A model generated the notes under the pieces. The model ran no database searches. It saw only the letters and a program-made list of their open reading frames with translations, and had not been told where the DNA came from. 64,000 nt of DNA from Cryptomeria japonica. Taxonomy: Eukaryota > Streptophyta > Pinopsida > Cupressales > Cupressaceae. Where the stretch lies: positions 207,001,190 to 207,065,189 of the forward strand of contig NC_081409.1 in the NCBI RefSeq assembly GCF_030272615.1, written 5' to 3'. This document shows, piece after piece, positions 36,490-47,862 of the stretch. Numbering within the stretch: the first letter of the stretch is position 1; the number at the start of each line of letters is the position of its first letter. Made by a program: the position numbers and the translations under genes.

Positions 36490-39400
36490 ATGTCTACTAA
36501 TTATTTAAGAAAGGATAGTCCTAAACTTGATGGAACCAACTATGGGATATGGAAAATCAGAATGGAGACACATCTGAATTGCATTGGTAAAGACATCTGG
36601 GAAGTTACTAAGAATGGTTATACTGCTGCTGTAGCTGGTCAGACTGCTCCCACTACTTTAGTTAAAGATGAAGAAAATGATTGCAAAGCTAGAGAAGCAC
36701 TCTTGAGTGCATTATCAAATCAACAAATCATGGATTATCAGATAGGTCCACTGCAAAAGCTATTTGGGATCATTTGGAAACACTGAATGAAGGGGATTCC
36801 ACAGTCAAAATTGCGAAACTTGAAAGCTTCCGAGTCAGGTATGAACATCTAAAAATGGAAGAAGATGAAAGGATTTCTGCTTTTATGGAAAGAGTAAATG
36901 AAATTGTTTTGGGTATCAAATGTTGTGGAGGAACCTTGAGTGAAGATGAGATTGTTTCAAAAATCTTAAGAGGTTTGCCACCGGCATATAAAATGAAGGT
37001 TACTGCTATAAATGAGTTGAGAACAATGCCTAATACATCAGTAACCAGGGATACATTGATTGGAAAACTTTCAGCTTTTGAAATTGAGGAATTTGGTCCT
37101 GTTACTACTATAAAAACTGATTTGGCCTTCAAAGCATCAACATCATCCGCTCCATCCTTTGACAAATCAAACTGGAGAGCCTTTTATGCAAGAGAACTTG
37201 AAGAAACCAGGAAGGAGAATGAAGAGCTTGAAGAACTTGAAGCACTATTTGCAAGAAAAATGCCAAAAGGCCCAATTGGAAGTAAGTATGAAGGTAAAGC
37301 ACCCTTTAAATGTTTTAACTGCAATAAGATTGGTCATATGGCTTCAAGATGCCCTGATAGACATGCTAGACTAAGAGAAGAAGCTAGAAGAACATATAAA
37401 CCTAATCCTGAATATCAGAGATACAAATTTAAGAAAAACAAAGATAAATCTTGTTACATTGCTGATGAAGGTGTGACTGATGATTCTGATGAGGATCCAA
37501 CAGACAATGGATGGGTCTTTGTTGCTATAGCAGAAGATCAACTGGTACCTATTGCTCAACCGGTAGAACAAGCCCTAGCAACTAAAGTTGAATCAAAGGA
37601 TGAATGGATTATTGACTCAGGATGCTCACATCACATGATTGGAGACAAAAGTAAATTCTTGAACTTTCAAGAATACAATGGAGGTTTAGTAAGATTCGGA
37701 GATGACAAAGCCTGTTCAATCAAAGGTAAGGGTTCAATATCTCTTGATGGTAAACATAACATTGAAAATGTCTACTATGTTGAAGGATTAAAACATAATC
37801 TTTTAAGTGTTGGTCAATTAGTTGAGAAAGGTTTTCAGTTACAATTTAAAAATGGAAAATGCAAAATCATGAATAGAATTGGTTTGGAAATTGCAACCGG
37901 TAATCAGACTAGAGCTAATATCTTTCATTTGAATAACAGTGAAAAGGCATGCTTAATTGCACATATAGATGAAAGTTGGCTATGGCATAAAAGACTATGT
38001 CATGTAAATTTTGATTGCATGGTAAAAATCAGTACTTCTAAGGCAGTTAGAGATCTACCTAAAATTGTGAAACCTCAGAATACAATTTGCAAGGAATGTC
38101 AATTTGGAAAACAAGTTAGAGCTAGTTTCAAAAGTATTCCAGAAAAATCCAATAATGCTCTTGATTTAATTCACACTGATTTATGTGGTTCAGCTAGAAC
38201 TAAAAGCTTACAAGGTGATAGATATTTCATGCTAATTATTGATGATTATTCTAGAATGTGTTGGGTTACTTTTCTCAGAGAAAAATCAGAAGCACTTGGG
38301 AAGTTCAAGCTATTCAAAGCAATGGTTGAAAATGAAACCGGTAAGAAAATTAAATGTTTAAGATCAGATCAAGGAGGAGAATTCACATCTAAAGATTTTA
38401 ATACATTCTGTGAAGTAAATGGAATCAAAAGACAGTTATCAGCACCTCAGACACCACAACAGAATGGAGTTGTTGAAAGGAAAAACATAACTATTTTGAA
38501 TGCAGCAAGAAGTATGTTATCAGAAGCAAATCTACCACATGTGTACTGAAGAGAGGCAGTAAGCACTGCTGTCTATACATTCAACAAAGTTCACATCAAA
38601 GGTGAAACTGGTAAGACCCCTCATGAACTATGGTTTGGTAATATTCCTACTCTTATTTCAGAATTTTTGGAAGTAAATGTTATATTAGAAGAGATGAGTA
38701 TATTGGCAAGTTTGATCCTAGAAGTGATGAAGGAATATTTCTTGGTTATTCATCTAAGAGTAAAGCATATAGATGTTTTAATAAAAGATTACAGAAAATT
38801 GTTGAGAGTACAAATGTAAAGATTGATGAACAATTCAGAGGAACTTCAAGGTATATAGACTCTGAACCGGGAACATAAATTATGACAAATGAACCTACAA
38901 TAAATCCACCGGTACAGAATGATGATCCAGTTACTCCGGTATCATCAGAAGATTCCATAGTAATTGAAGAACAACAACAGACTAAGACACCCCGATATGT
39001 AAGACTGAATCATTCTGAAGATCAGATAATTGGAAGCAAATTTAAAGGAGTCATGACAAGAGGAAGATTGGCAAATGAAGAGGTATGTCTTATTTCTCAA
39101 ATTGAACCATTATCTATCAATGAGGCATGTGAAGATAAATTTTGGATTAAAGCTATGGAAGAAGAATTAGGACAAATTGAGAAAAATAATACTTGGACAT
39201 TAGTTCCCCGGCCTAAAAATAAAAATGTAATTGGAACCAAATGGGTATTTAGAAACAAACTCAATGAAGATGGTAAGGTTGTCAGAAATAAAGCAAGACT
39301 AGTGTGTAAGGGATATTCTCAGAAAGAAGGAGTTGATTACAATGAAACCTTTGCACCGGTAGCCAGAATTGAGGTAGTTATATTATTCTTGGCCTTTGCA

Positions 39401-40641
39401 ACTCACAAGGATTACAAAGTTTATCAAATGGATATTAAATGTGCATTTTTGAATGGAGATCTTGATTAGGAAGTCTATATTGAACAACCTGATGGATTTT
39501 CCTTGATAGATGACAATGATATGGTTTGCAGATTAAGAAAAGCTCTGTATGGATTAAAACAAGCTCTAAGAGCTTAGTATGCAAGATTGGATAAGTATCT
39601 TTTAAAGATTGGTTTTACTAAAGGAAATGTAGATAGCAATTTATATTACAAAGTAACTAATGATGACATCTTGATTATTGAAGTATTTGTTGATGATATA
39701 ATCTTTGGAGGAGAAGATGAATTATGCAAATAATTTTCTCTTGAAATGCAGCATGAATTTGAAATGTCTATGATCGGAGAAATAAAATTCTTTTTAGGAT
39801 TGCAGATTTTACAGACTGATAAAGGCATATTTTTGAGTCAATCTAAGTACTTGAAAGAACTACTTAAGAAATTTGGGATGGAAAACTCTAAACCGGCAAG
39901 CACACCTATGATAACAAATGACAAATTATCTCAAAGGGATGAATCTACACCTGTTAATCCAACTAGATACAAATCTATGATAGGAGGTTTACTATATTTG
40001 ACTCAAACCAGACCTGATATTATGAATGCAGTATGTATAGTTTCTAGATTTCAGAGTAATCCTAAGAAAAATCATGAATCAGCAGTAAAAAGGATTTTCT
40101 GGTACTTACAAGCACAACAAATCTTGGATTATGGTATCCTGAAGATGAAAATTTTGATCTATATGCATACACAGATGCAAATTGGGCAGGAGATGTGGAT
40201 GATAGAAAAAGCACCACTGGACGAGCATTCTTTCTTGGAAAGAGATTAGTTTCTTGGTTAAGTAAGAAACATAGTTGTACATCTTTATCAACAACAGAAT
40301 CAGAATATGTTGCAGCAGCAACAAACTGTACATAGGTACTTTGGCTTAAGCAGATGTTGAGAGACATAAAGGTAAAATGCAAGGAACCTATTACTATATA
40401 TTGTGATAACACTGCAGCAATTGATATATCTAAGAATCCAGTATTACATTCTAAAACAAAACATGTTTCTATCAAACTGAATTTTCTAAGGGAAAAAGTT
40501 GAAGAAAAGGAGATAAAACTGGTTTATGTGAATACTAAAGAATAGCTTGCAGATATTTTCACAAAACCTTTGCCTAAGGAAACTTTTGAGTATCTCAGAG
40601 ATCAGCTCGGAGTCATACCTCCACCGGTAGTGACTTAGACA
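36490..40641 (+). pseudogene. Copia gag-pol, disabled
   Basis: Gag starts at 36490 (LDGTNYGIWKIRMETHL) and shifts frame near 36745 into the long frame 36774-38549. That frame holds the zinc knuckle CFNCNKIGHMASRC, protease WIIDSGCSHHM (catalytic Asp at 37614), the pre-integrase WHKRLCH segment, and integrase with HTDLCG, RSDQGGEF and NGVVERKN, so its D-D-E set is present. A TGA at 38547 replaces an expected Trp. RT follows from about 39130 (KWVFRNKLNEDGKV, QMDIKCAFLNG, FVDDIIFG), then RNase H (YTDANWAGDVDDRKSTTG, TESEYVAAATN) to about 40640. Further in-frame stops lie at 39467, 39575, 39731, 40333 and 40543. It is inactive as it stands. Confidence 0.93.
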
Positions 40642-40980
40642 GTTGATGATTGTCATCAACCGGTAGAATTAAATGAACAAATCTTTTATTCCGGTATTTG
40701 ATGAGGAAGCTACTTCTCAGGGGGAGTAGTTGGTATTTTTGTATGGACTTCAAATTTTGTAGCTTTGGCATTTGATGTCAAAGGGGGAGAGATATATGGA
40801 AAAACACATTATCAATTGAGGAGAGATATCTATGGTGAAAATTGGTACAGGATAACATAAAATAACTCATGTTGCTCCTAGGAGGAGAGATTGTCACTTT
40901 AGGAAGATTGTTGGTTTTACACTTGGCATTTCTGTTTTGGCACTTTAATGGTTTTTCCATCTTGTGTTGCCATCAATGCC

Positions 40981-40992
40981 AAAGGGGGAGAT
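40981..40992 (+). other. Polypurine tract of the nested copia
   Basis: AAAGGGGGAGAT directly before the 3' LTR. Two similar tracts lie just upstream: CAGGGGGAGTAG at about 40718 and CAAAGGGGGAGAGA at 40779-40792. Confidence 0.9.
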
Positions 40993-42048
40993 TGTTGGTA
41001 TTTTGGTATGGTTTTGTCATTGATGTCAACACCTACTAAATACACCTACTTTGGAGATCCATCAACATTCACCGGCAAACAGTAAACTGTGCAACAGTTA
41101 CCGGTATATGGTTCACCGGTAGGATATAATGTTCACCGACACTTGGAATGACATGGAAGACACTTGGTAATATCGAAGACATCATGTGGACACCTTATTT
41201 TGAAGTAATAATCATTGGTATATACTTATTTGCATATATTCTTTTACCGACAAATAAGTCCAGGTTATCTAGGGTTACACTGATAGGTTTATCTTTTCTA
41301 GATTAGCATGACACGCTATGGAGATGATTTATTATTGTTGTAAATGCATTAAGCCGACATGTTCAATCGGTTATTGCATCGCATATTGTATTATTTGTAA
41401 GATATTTTTTTGGTAATATCTTGTAGAACCGACCTACTAAAATTGGTCTTAGGGTATGGTATAAATGTAAGATCTTATTTGTAAGATCAAGTGTGGAATG
41501 CGAAAAAGATTTAAGAAAGGGTATATGCGAGAAAAAGCAAAGGCATACACAAAGACATCATTTGAAGGTGAAGTTAGGTTTTTGTAGAAGCATATCAGCA
41601 TTACACTAGTACTGAATCCAGCATATGAAGATGCTATTTTGTGCAGTACATTCTTATTGGATTTAACCATCCAACTGTAGTTAGTGTGACTCCCATTTGT
41701 GATTGAGCAGTGAGCTCTAGGCTGTTGGCCTTTCTGCATGTGCAGACCCCTTTTGTACATTTACTATCTACAGTAGTATCATCTGATTGTGGGTAAGATT
41801 TCCCACCGTGGTTTTTCCCCTTACAGGGTTTCCACGTACAAATATTGGTGTCATATGTTGTGAATGACTTTGTGCTTATGTTTCATGCATTAGTTCTTAC
41901 CGGTATAGCAATTTACTGTTAACACTATTTACCGACATACTTAACTGATTTACCAGTATTAAGCATTAAGTTGGTTAATAAGTTTTTGGTTTGAATTTAT
42001 TAGACAACTGATTCACCCGCCCCCTCTCAGTTGTCTCCGGGACCTATA
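40993..42048 (+). repeat. 3' LTR of the nested copia
   Basis: Matches 35360-36432 closely. Visible differences are mostly C/T and G/A changes, plus the shorter C-rich run. The terminal CA has become TA. Confidence 0.95.
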
Positions 42049-42053
42049 GACTT
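42049..42053 (+). other. Target site duplication (GACTT), right, of the nested copia
   Basis: Exact match to 35355-35359. Confidence 0.9.
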
Positions 42054-42630
42054 GAGCCACTCAAAGATGGGGTATGTGGTTTTTCTTGTAGTTAACTTTC
42101 TTGTTTTGGCTCTTCTTTTGGTTCATTTCTAGATGTAGTTTCTTTAAATTTCAATTTTTATGGTTCTTCACTACTTGGTTGTGCTTAACTTAGAGGCTCT
42201 TTGATCTCCCTCAAGATAAAATCATGATGGTTGATAATCTTCTTTGTTTCTAGGTTCCAAATTTTGTGTCTTTTCACACCATCACTGTACCTGATGAAGA
42301 TACATTTCTTTATCTTATTGTCCAAATTGGATCTCTTTCCTTTGAAACATGTAGATAACCATCATAACCAAATACTTTGAGATGTTAAAGAGGGATTCTT
42401 ACCAATATGTACCTCTTATAATATTTTATCAACAAGAGTTGATGTGGGTGATCAATTTATGAAATGATAAGTAGTGTTCACTTCTTATACCCAAAATCTT
42501 TACACTAATCGAGCACTATTGAGCATACTCTTTATCATTTTAGTGACTACATTTTGTTGTGGAGTATATGGAGTCGTCTTTTGTCATGCTATACCACTTT
42601 GAGTATACAAATACTCAAACTCACTTGTAA
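42054..42630 (-). pseudogene. Copia integrase remnant of the older element
   Basis: The minus strand encodes EFEYLYTQSGIA, then TTPYTPQQN, the conserved stretch just before the catalytic Glu of copia integrase, and then a C-terminal part leading towards the RT piece at 35354. Several stops occur. The Glu-bearing segment is altered (VVTKM where VVERK is usual). The remnant breaks off at 42630, where unrelated sequence starts. Confidence 0.75.
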
Positions 42631-43803
42631 TACCCCCCAAAACTTAGTAAGTAATTAATGGAATCAACTATAAATTGGGGGATTATATCGTTTAATTATT
42701 CAATTGACACGTGGATTATAATTATTGTTGATGACTAGTAAATAAGTGTTTTCTAGTCACTTGAATTGGTGATTGTCAATGGTATGCTATACTTGACTTC
42801 AAGTGTGGGATATAAAAGTAACTAGTCTATACTTGACTTCAAGTGTGGGATGTAAAAGTAACTAGTCTAAGTATACTATATTATTATCTTATTTGTCAAA
42901 TATAATAAAATATTTATATTAAATTTAGTTTGGTGTTTTAATATATTAATAACAAGGTTTTGCGAGTTAAGAGTGTGGTCTTGGTTGCTTGGTGCATGTT
43001 GAAATGAATTTTACATGTCATAAACCTTGAGAATGAATTTAAAGGCTAGTATGCAAAATTTATACATAATCAAATAAAGGGAACAATAGTAGAGCCAAAT
43101 TTATTGTAATTTCAACTAACAAAATAAGAAAGATAATAAAGAAGAGAAGATAAACATAAGGAGAGCAAAAAAAAAGTGTACCTTTGAAAAAATAATTGTA
43201 AGGAGAAATTCTAGTCTCCGAGCACACACCCAATATGATAATACATTGCAATTCATCTTTAAAGTCTCACTACTTCATAGGATATCCACACTCTAATTTT
43301 GGAGGAATTTTGGCAACACACCTCTACATAAAATTAGGCTTTTGATCTCCATTCCAAGTCTTTATTATATAGGCCAAGGATACCTAGGAAACCATGAATG
43401 ATTTTCTCAAACCATCAAATCCAAACCATATAACATAATCACTTGGTAGTCCTCATTCAACCCATGTGTTGCTCTTCAAAAGTAACTCCTTAGGGAATAT
43501 AATGTTACTCTTAATTTGATCTCTCAAATTGTTCTTTAATTGCTATTTTTTGTTCTATTATTTCCTAAGATTTACCAAAACTTCCAAAACTTCTATACAT
43601 TTCTATGACAATTTCCAAAACCTATTTTAAAATATGAAACACTAAACATAATTACTAATGTTTTGATGAATACTTGCATGTGTCATGGTTATCAAGATTG
43701 AAATGTGATAGAATAATATGATAAATCATGATGAATAGGTGTTTTTATGGAAATACTAATTCTTAAAAAAAGGGAGAGTAAATGAATTAATTTCCATAGG
43801 TAG
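42631..43803. other. Unassigned repeat-like sequence
   Basis: Starts TGTAATACCCCCC at the break in the older copia, which looks like an LTR start. It contains a 40-bp tandem duplication at 42787-42826 and 42827-42866, differing at one base. No coding domain seen on either strand. Possibly an LTR fragment. Confidence 0.4.
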
Positions 43804-44971
43804 TGTAACATCATAAAATTGCGACCTTGCAATTTTCAACCGCATTTGGGTCTTCACATTGGCGAAACAAATCCCTAAGCTTGATTGGAGACTCGAGACA
43901 TGCTTGCACCTCCCGAAACATGCATTTCCTTGTACCCCGCACTGCCTGTTCCTGCTTTCTGTCCTAAATTAGGGCAGGACAAGGGCGTGGCACCCTTGTC
44001 CTTGCCCTATTTTGGCCCCCCTCCACTTAAGTCCTGCATTGGGCTTGTCAATGAGAAGTGGGAAAAGGTTTTCTATGTCGGCTTGAGACGAAAAAATCAG
44101 TTACAAACCCTAATTGGCAAGTATATAAGATGCATTTCCCCCTCTCATTTGGATGAGTTCAATAAGTGAAGGAGTTCAATAAGTGAAATCAAGCATTCAA
44201 GCATTGAACATCTCAAGTCTCCTTTCAAGGCTAGGTGTTGCATTCAAGTCAAGGATTCAACCATTGAAGAGGAGATCCCTATCAACATTCAAAGCATTCA
44301 AATTCACATATCCTTTCAAACAACTCTATCAACATTTCAATTGCATCCTCTCTTGAGGTGAATTCTACTTCAGTCATTTACTTTCATTTACTTGCAAGTA
44401 CTTTTCATCATTTGGCTACTTCCAAAACTGGGGTTTGACCTGAAGGCAAACCCCCAATTCCAACAATATTTCCTCTCTTTTCTCTGTGTAGGTTGTAGGT
44501 GCGCAGCTGTATTTGCAAGTTTAAGCTTCATTTTTAGAGACGAAAAAACCCTTTTCGTCACATAGATTTTTCGGAGGACTGAGTACACTTTCAACACGGT
44601 CCCAACAACTTTCTCTCAAATTTATAGGGAGATTTGTCTCGACATTTTACTGCTAATTTCAGGTGCACAACTTCATCCCGCATTTCTATCTCAAGTTATA
44701 ATCATTTCTTTACCATCTTTACACTTAGTCTCAATTCACTTAATTCATCCCATCCATTCTAAAAGAGGGGTTACTTTTACTTTCCAAATTAATTGTCAAT
44801 TCACTTAGCATTCAATCTCTTTCCATTTGGATCTAGTGAATTCAACCCCCCTCTTTTAAATGTAATGCGTGAAAGAGGTTGAAGAGGATCCTTTGTGAAA
44901 CTTTCACTCCTTTCTTGAGGAGGGTAAAGCTTTCCACTTGATCTCCTCATCACCCCTTTTTCACCATTACA
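43804..44971 (+). repeat. LTR of element C
   Basis: 1168 bp. TATA box GTATATAAGATG at about 44122-44132. Contains a strong hairpin at 43972-44007 and a pyrimidine-rich TTTCTCTGTGTAG at about 44478-44490, which also occurs in element B's LTR. No second copy in the window. Confidence 0.7.
43972..44007. other. GC-rich hairpin in the LTR of element C
   Basis: GGGCAGGACAAGGG pairs with CCCTTGTCCTTGCCC around a 7-base loop, with one bulge. It lies about 120 bp upstream of the TATA box. The core resembles units of the element B minisatellite (19612-19875). Confidence 0.7.
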
Positions 44972-44974
44972 TTT

Positions 44975-44986
44975 TGGTGAACCCGA
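44975..44986 (+). other. Primer-binding site of element C
   Basis: TGGTGAACCCGA, three bases after the LTR end; same site as elements A and B. Confidence 0.7.
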
Positions 44987-46069
44987 TGTCTTACATGCTT
45001 GACATTTCACACTATTGCATATTTTTCATTTACAAGTTTAATTTTCTTGCAAAATTAAGTGGTTAATTCATTCAAAACCCTAGTTGTTAAAATTGAAATT
45101 GAACTTGTGTGTTGCAAAAATTGCTATCTATTGTTTTAGATCTGAAAATTGCATTCAATTAAATTTCTTATTTGTCTTTTTTAATTTACAAATCAATTTT
45201 ACAAAATTAAGTGGTTAATGGTCAAAACCCTAATTTTCAAAAATCAACTTGAATTTATGCAAACATTGGATTTACATTTAATTTTCAGATTTCGAACTAT
45301 TTTCAGCTTTGTCTTCTTGCCTAAAATTCAAATTTTTAGTTCTTCTCCCTTTTCCAAAATTCAAAATTTTAAAATTCAGGGGTTAGGTCCTAAAACCCTA
45401 TTTTTCAAATTCACTTGGATTTTGTGTAAAATTCAATCAATTTCAACCGATTTCAGTTTTCAAAACATTATCCAAGGTGGCTTTATCCATTAGGTTTGAC
45501 CTTTTTCAAATTTGCAATTCAATTTCATATCTTTTTCAAAACCCTAATAGGGTCCTATTTTCACATTCAAACCTTCATTTCACATATCTAAACTTCGTAA
45601 AATCAATCAGTTTTTTGAGGTTAGCTCTAAAATCATCTTACCTTTCATCCTTGAAAATTTCCAAAAAAGTTGGGCAGACCATGTGCAAGTTCAACAGGGT
45701 CCCTGGCTTTTTTTCCAAAATTTTGGGAGACTGTTATGACTGTATTTAATTGCTTAAATCCTTAAAATTGGTTGATTTTGTCGAATTTTGATCCCTCTAA
45801 AATAAAAAATACTTCACAAATTCAACGTCACAACTTTCAAGAATTTTTTTAGAAATTAAGTGGTTAACTGTAATCTGCCTTGATTTTAAAATTTTTGCCA
45901 ATTTTAATTTTAAAGTTCAGTGGTATCCCATTGACCCTAATTTTAAAATTTCAAAAACATTATTTTGGAAATTGTGTCATTTCTTCTTTCAACAAAGTTT
46001 GCATTATTCAATTTTGCAAACTTTGTTCCCCAAAATTCAAAACTCAAATTCAAATTTTCCCTCTAGTGC
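44987..46069. repeat. Leader of element C with spaced direct repeats
   Basis: A segment of the type AAATTAAGTGGTTAAT, then CAAAACCCTA, then an AACTTGAATTTATGC-like part, recurs near 45047, 45202, 45368 and, in shorter form, 45855 and 45913. Spacing is about 155-165 bp for the first three. No gene here. Confidence 0.55.
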
Positions 46070-47862
46070 ATGAGTTTTACCACTATTAGTCCTAACTCTA
46101 CTATCCCCGTTAGACAAAGTATTAGAATTAAGGCTTTCCAAGGTTTAATTCCCGAAGAGATGGAGCCTAATTTGGGTGACTTCTTTAATGATGATAATGC
46201 TAATTCTTCTCATCCTAATAACATCCCTATCTACCCAATTGATGATTCCAATGATGAAGAAGAAGCTTTGACTAGAGTTTCCATAGATCAATTTTCAAAA
46301 TTGGACAATCAATTTGACAACTTTCAACAATGGATGTCCCAAGAATATCCTAGTAGTGAAACTCTTCCCTTAATTGAAGGTCTAAAACGCATGATTCACA
46401 GTGATAAGAATGGAATTGATATATTGTGTGGCATTGCTCACATTGTTGATTCTAATGTCATGCCTATAAAGAATTGTGCTGAGAACTTAGGTTATTCACA
46501 ACCTCCTACACAAGTCAATCATTCTATTCCTTTGACCACTTCAATGACTAGCATTCCTACTTTCACTTCAAACATCATGACTACATCAACTCAAAATGTT
46601 ATACCTACAACCATTAGTCATGGGGGAAATCCCTCTTCTTCATTTAATCCTCCATCTTTATCTATGATTTCAACGAGTATTCCTATTGTCTCTCAACCAA
46701 TCAATGTGACACAAGGGGGCAACTCATCCGATCATTCTATCCCTCCTTTTAGTGTCCCATTTCCTACTAAATCATCACCTATGCCTACTTACCATAGTGT
46801 TCCACCACCCTATTCTCAATCAATGCCTTCTTTCAATAACATCACACCACCTTCTCAATCAAACATGTCTAACATAAATTCTTCAACTGAAGCAACCATT
46901 AATAGCCTTGCCCAAACCGTGTCATCATTGCAACAACAAATTACTTCTATGAGTCAATCCAAGTTTAGTATGCCAACATTTGATGTTGCGAGCCCACTTT
47001 CTCTTGATATTGTTTGAGCTGTCCCTCCTAAACATGTTGAAGTCCCTCAATCGTAACTCTATAATAGAAAAGGTGATCCTTTAACACATGTCAAGACATT
47101 CCAAACTTTGTGTACCGACTTTGCTTATGATCAAAGATTGCTTGCCAAACTATTTACTAGAACACTAAGAGATAAGGATTTACAATGGTATTGCTCTTTG
47201 CCTTCCTATTCTATTACTTCTTTTCAACAATTAGCAAATGATTTTATTCAACAATTTCAAAACAACATAGGTCCTAAAATCACTTTGACTGATTTAATGC
47301 ATTGTAAACAAGGTGTTAAAGAAAAAGTGACTAATTTCATTGGTAGATATAAGCATTTGTATTCTTAAATTTCTTTTTTCCAGTGCTTGATAATGATATT
47401 CAAAGAATTTTTATTTCTAATTTGCAAAAAGACATTAGGGACAAACTTCTCCTTTCTGAGTTTACTTCCTTTCTGCAGTTGTGTGCAACACTTCACAGTT
47501 ATCAACTAACTGTGAGTCAATTGGAGCAATCTACTCCTATGGCTCCGAGTGATAAGGGTGAGAGTGCTCAACAACCATTTGTGAAGTTCAAACCAAATAA
47601 AGGCTTCATAAAATGTAATGACACCATCAACAACAACAATTTGAATGCTACAACAAGTGTGCCTCCTATTTCTAAATTTTTCAAAAGAGAACGACAATTT
47701 ACTTCTTTGAATGAATCTTTACATAGTATTATGTCTCAGTTGTTACAAAGAAATTTTATCAACCATCCTCCAATAAAACTAGTTGACCCTTCTAAGACAG
47801 CCTCACCTTACTTTAAGAATAATTCTTTTTGTCAATTTCATCATCAACTTGGTCATGATTGG
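46070..47862 (+). pseudogene. Gag remnant of element C
   Basis: Starts at an ATG at 46070. The first 315 codons hold an acidic region and a Ser/Thr/Pro/Asn-rich region of low complexity. A stop at about 47015 is followed, in pieces (47108-47368 and 47383-47877), by a retroviral-type gag core with the signatures TRTLRDKDLQWYCSLP, FNNI-like IQQFQNNIG, MHCKQGVKEKVTNFIGRY and LQKDIRDKLLL. The zinc-knuckle-like segment FCQFHHQLGHD starts at the end but is cut after the His by foreign sequence. Two stops or frameshifts break the frame. Gag forms the particle that packages element RNA; this copy cannot do so. Confidence 0.75.

Larger units (their letters stand above)
35360..42048 (+). mobile_element. 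Nested full-length Ty1/copia retrotransposon
   Basis: 6.7 kb with LTRs of 1073 and 1056 bp, initiator-Met primer site, gag-pol region, purine tract and a perfect GACTT target duplication. It inserted into the older minus-strand copia, which continues on both sides. Domain order is gag, zinc knuckle, protease, integrase, RT, RNase H, as expected for copia. At least six in-frame stops and several frameshifts disable it. The close LTR match suggests it is the youngest complete element in the window. Confidence 0.95.
43804..47862 (+). mobile_element. Element C: 5' part of an LTR retroelement
   Basis: LTR (43804-44971), primer site, a 1.1-kb leader with spaced repeats, and a gag region that stops abruptly inside the zinc-knuckle segment at about 47862. 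Its pol region and 3' LTR are not visible before element E, so it is truncated or split by the later insertions. The LTR start TGTAACATCATAAAA, the LTR end TTTCACCATTACA and the primer site match element B. Confidence 0.75.

Noticed and set aside
36770-37571. Minus-strand ORFs over the copia gag-pol
   Set aside because: Antisense shadows of the plus-strand polyprotein.
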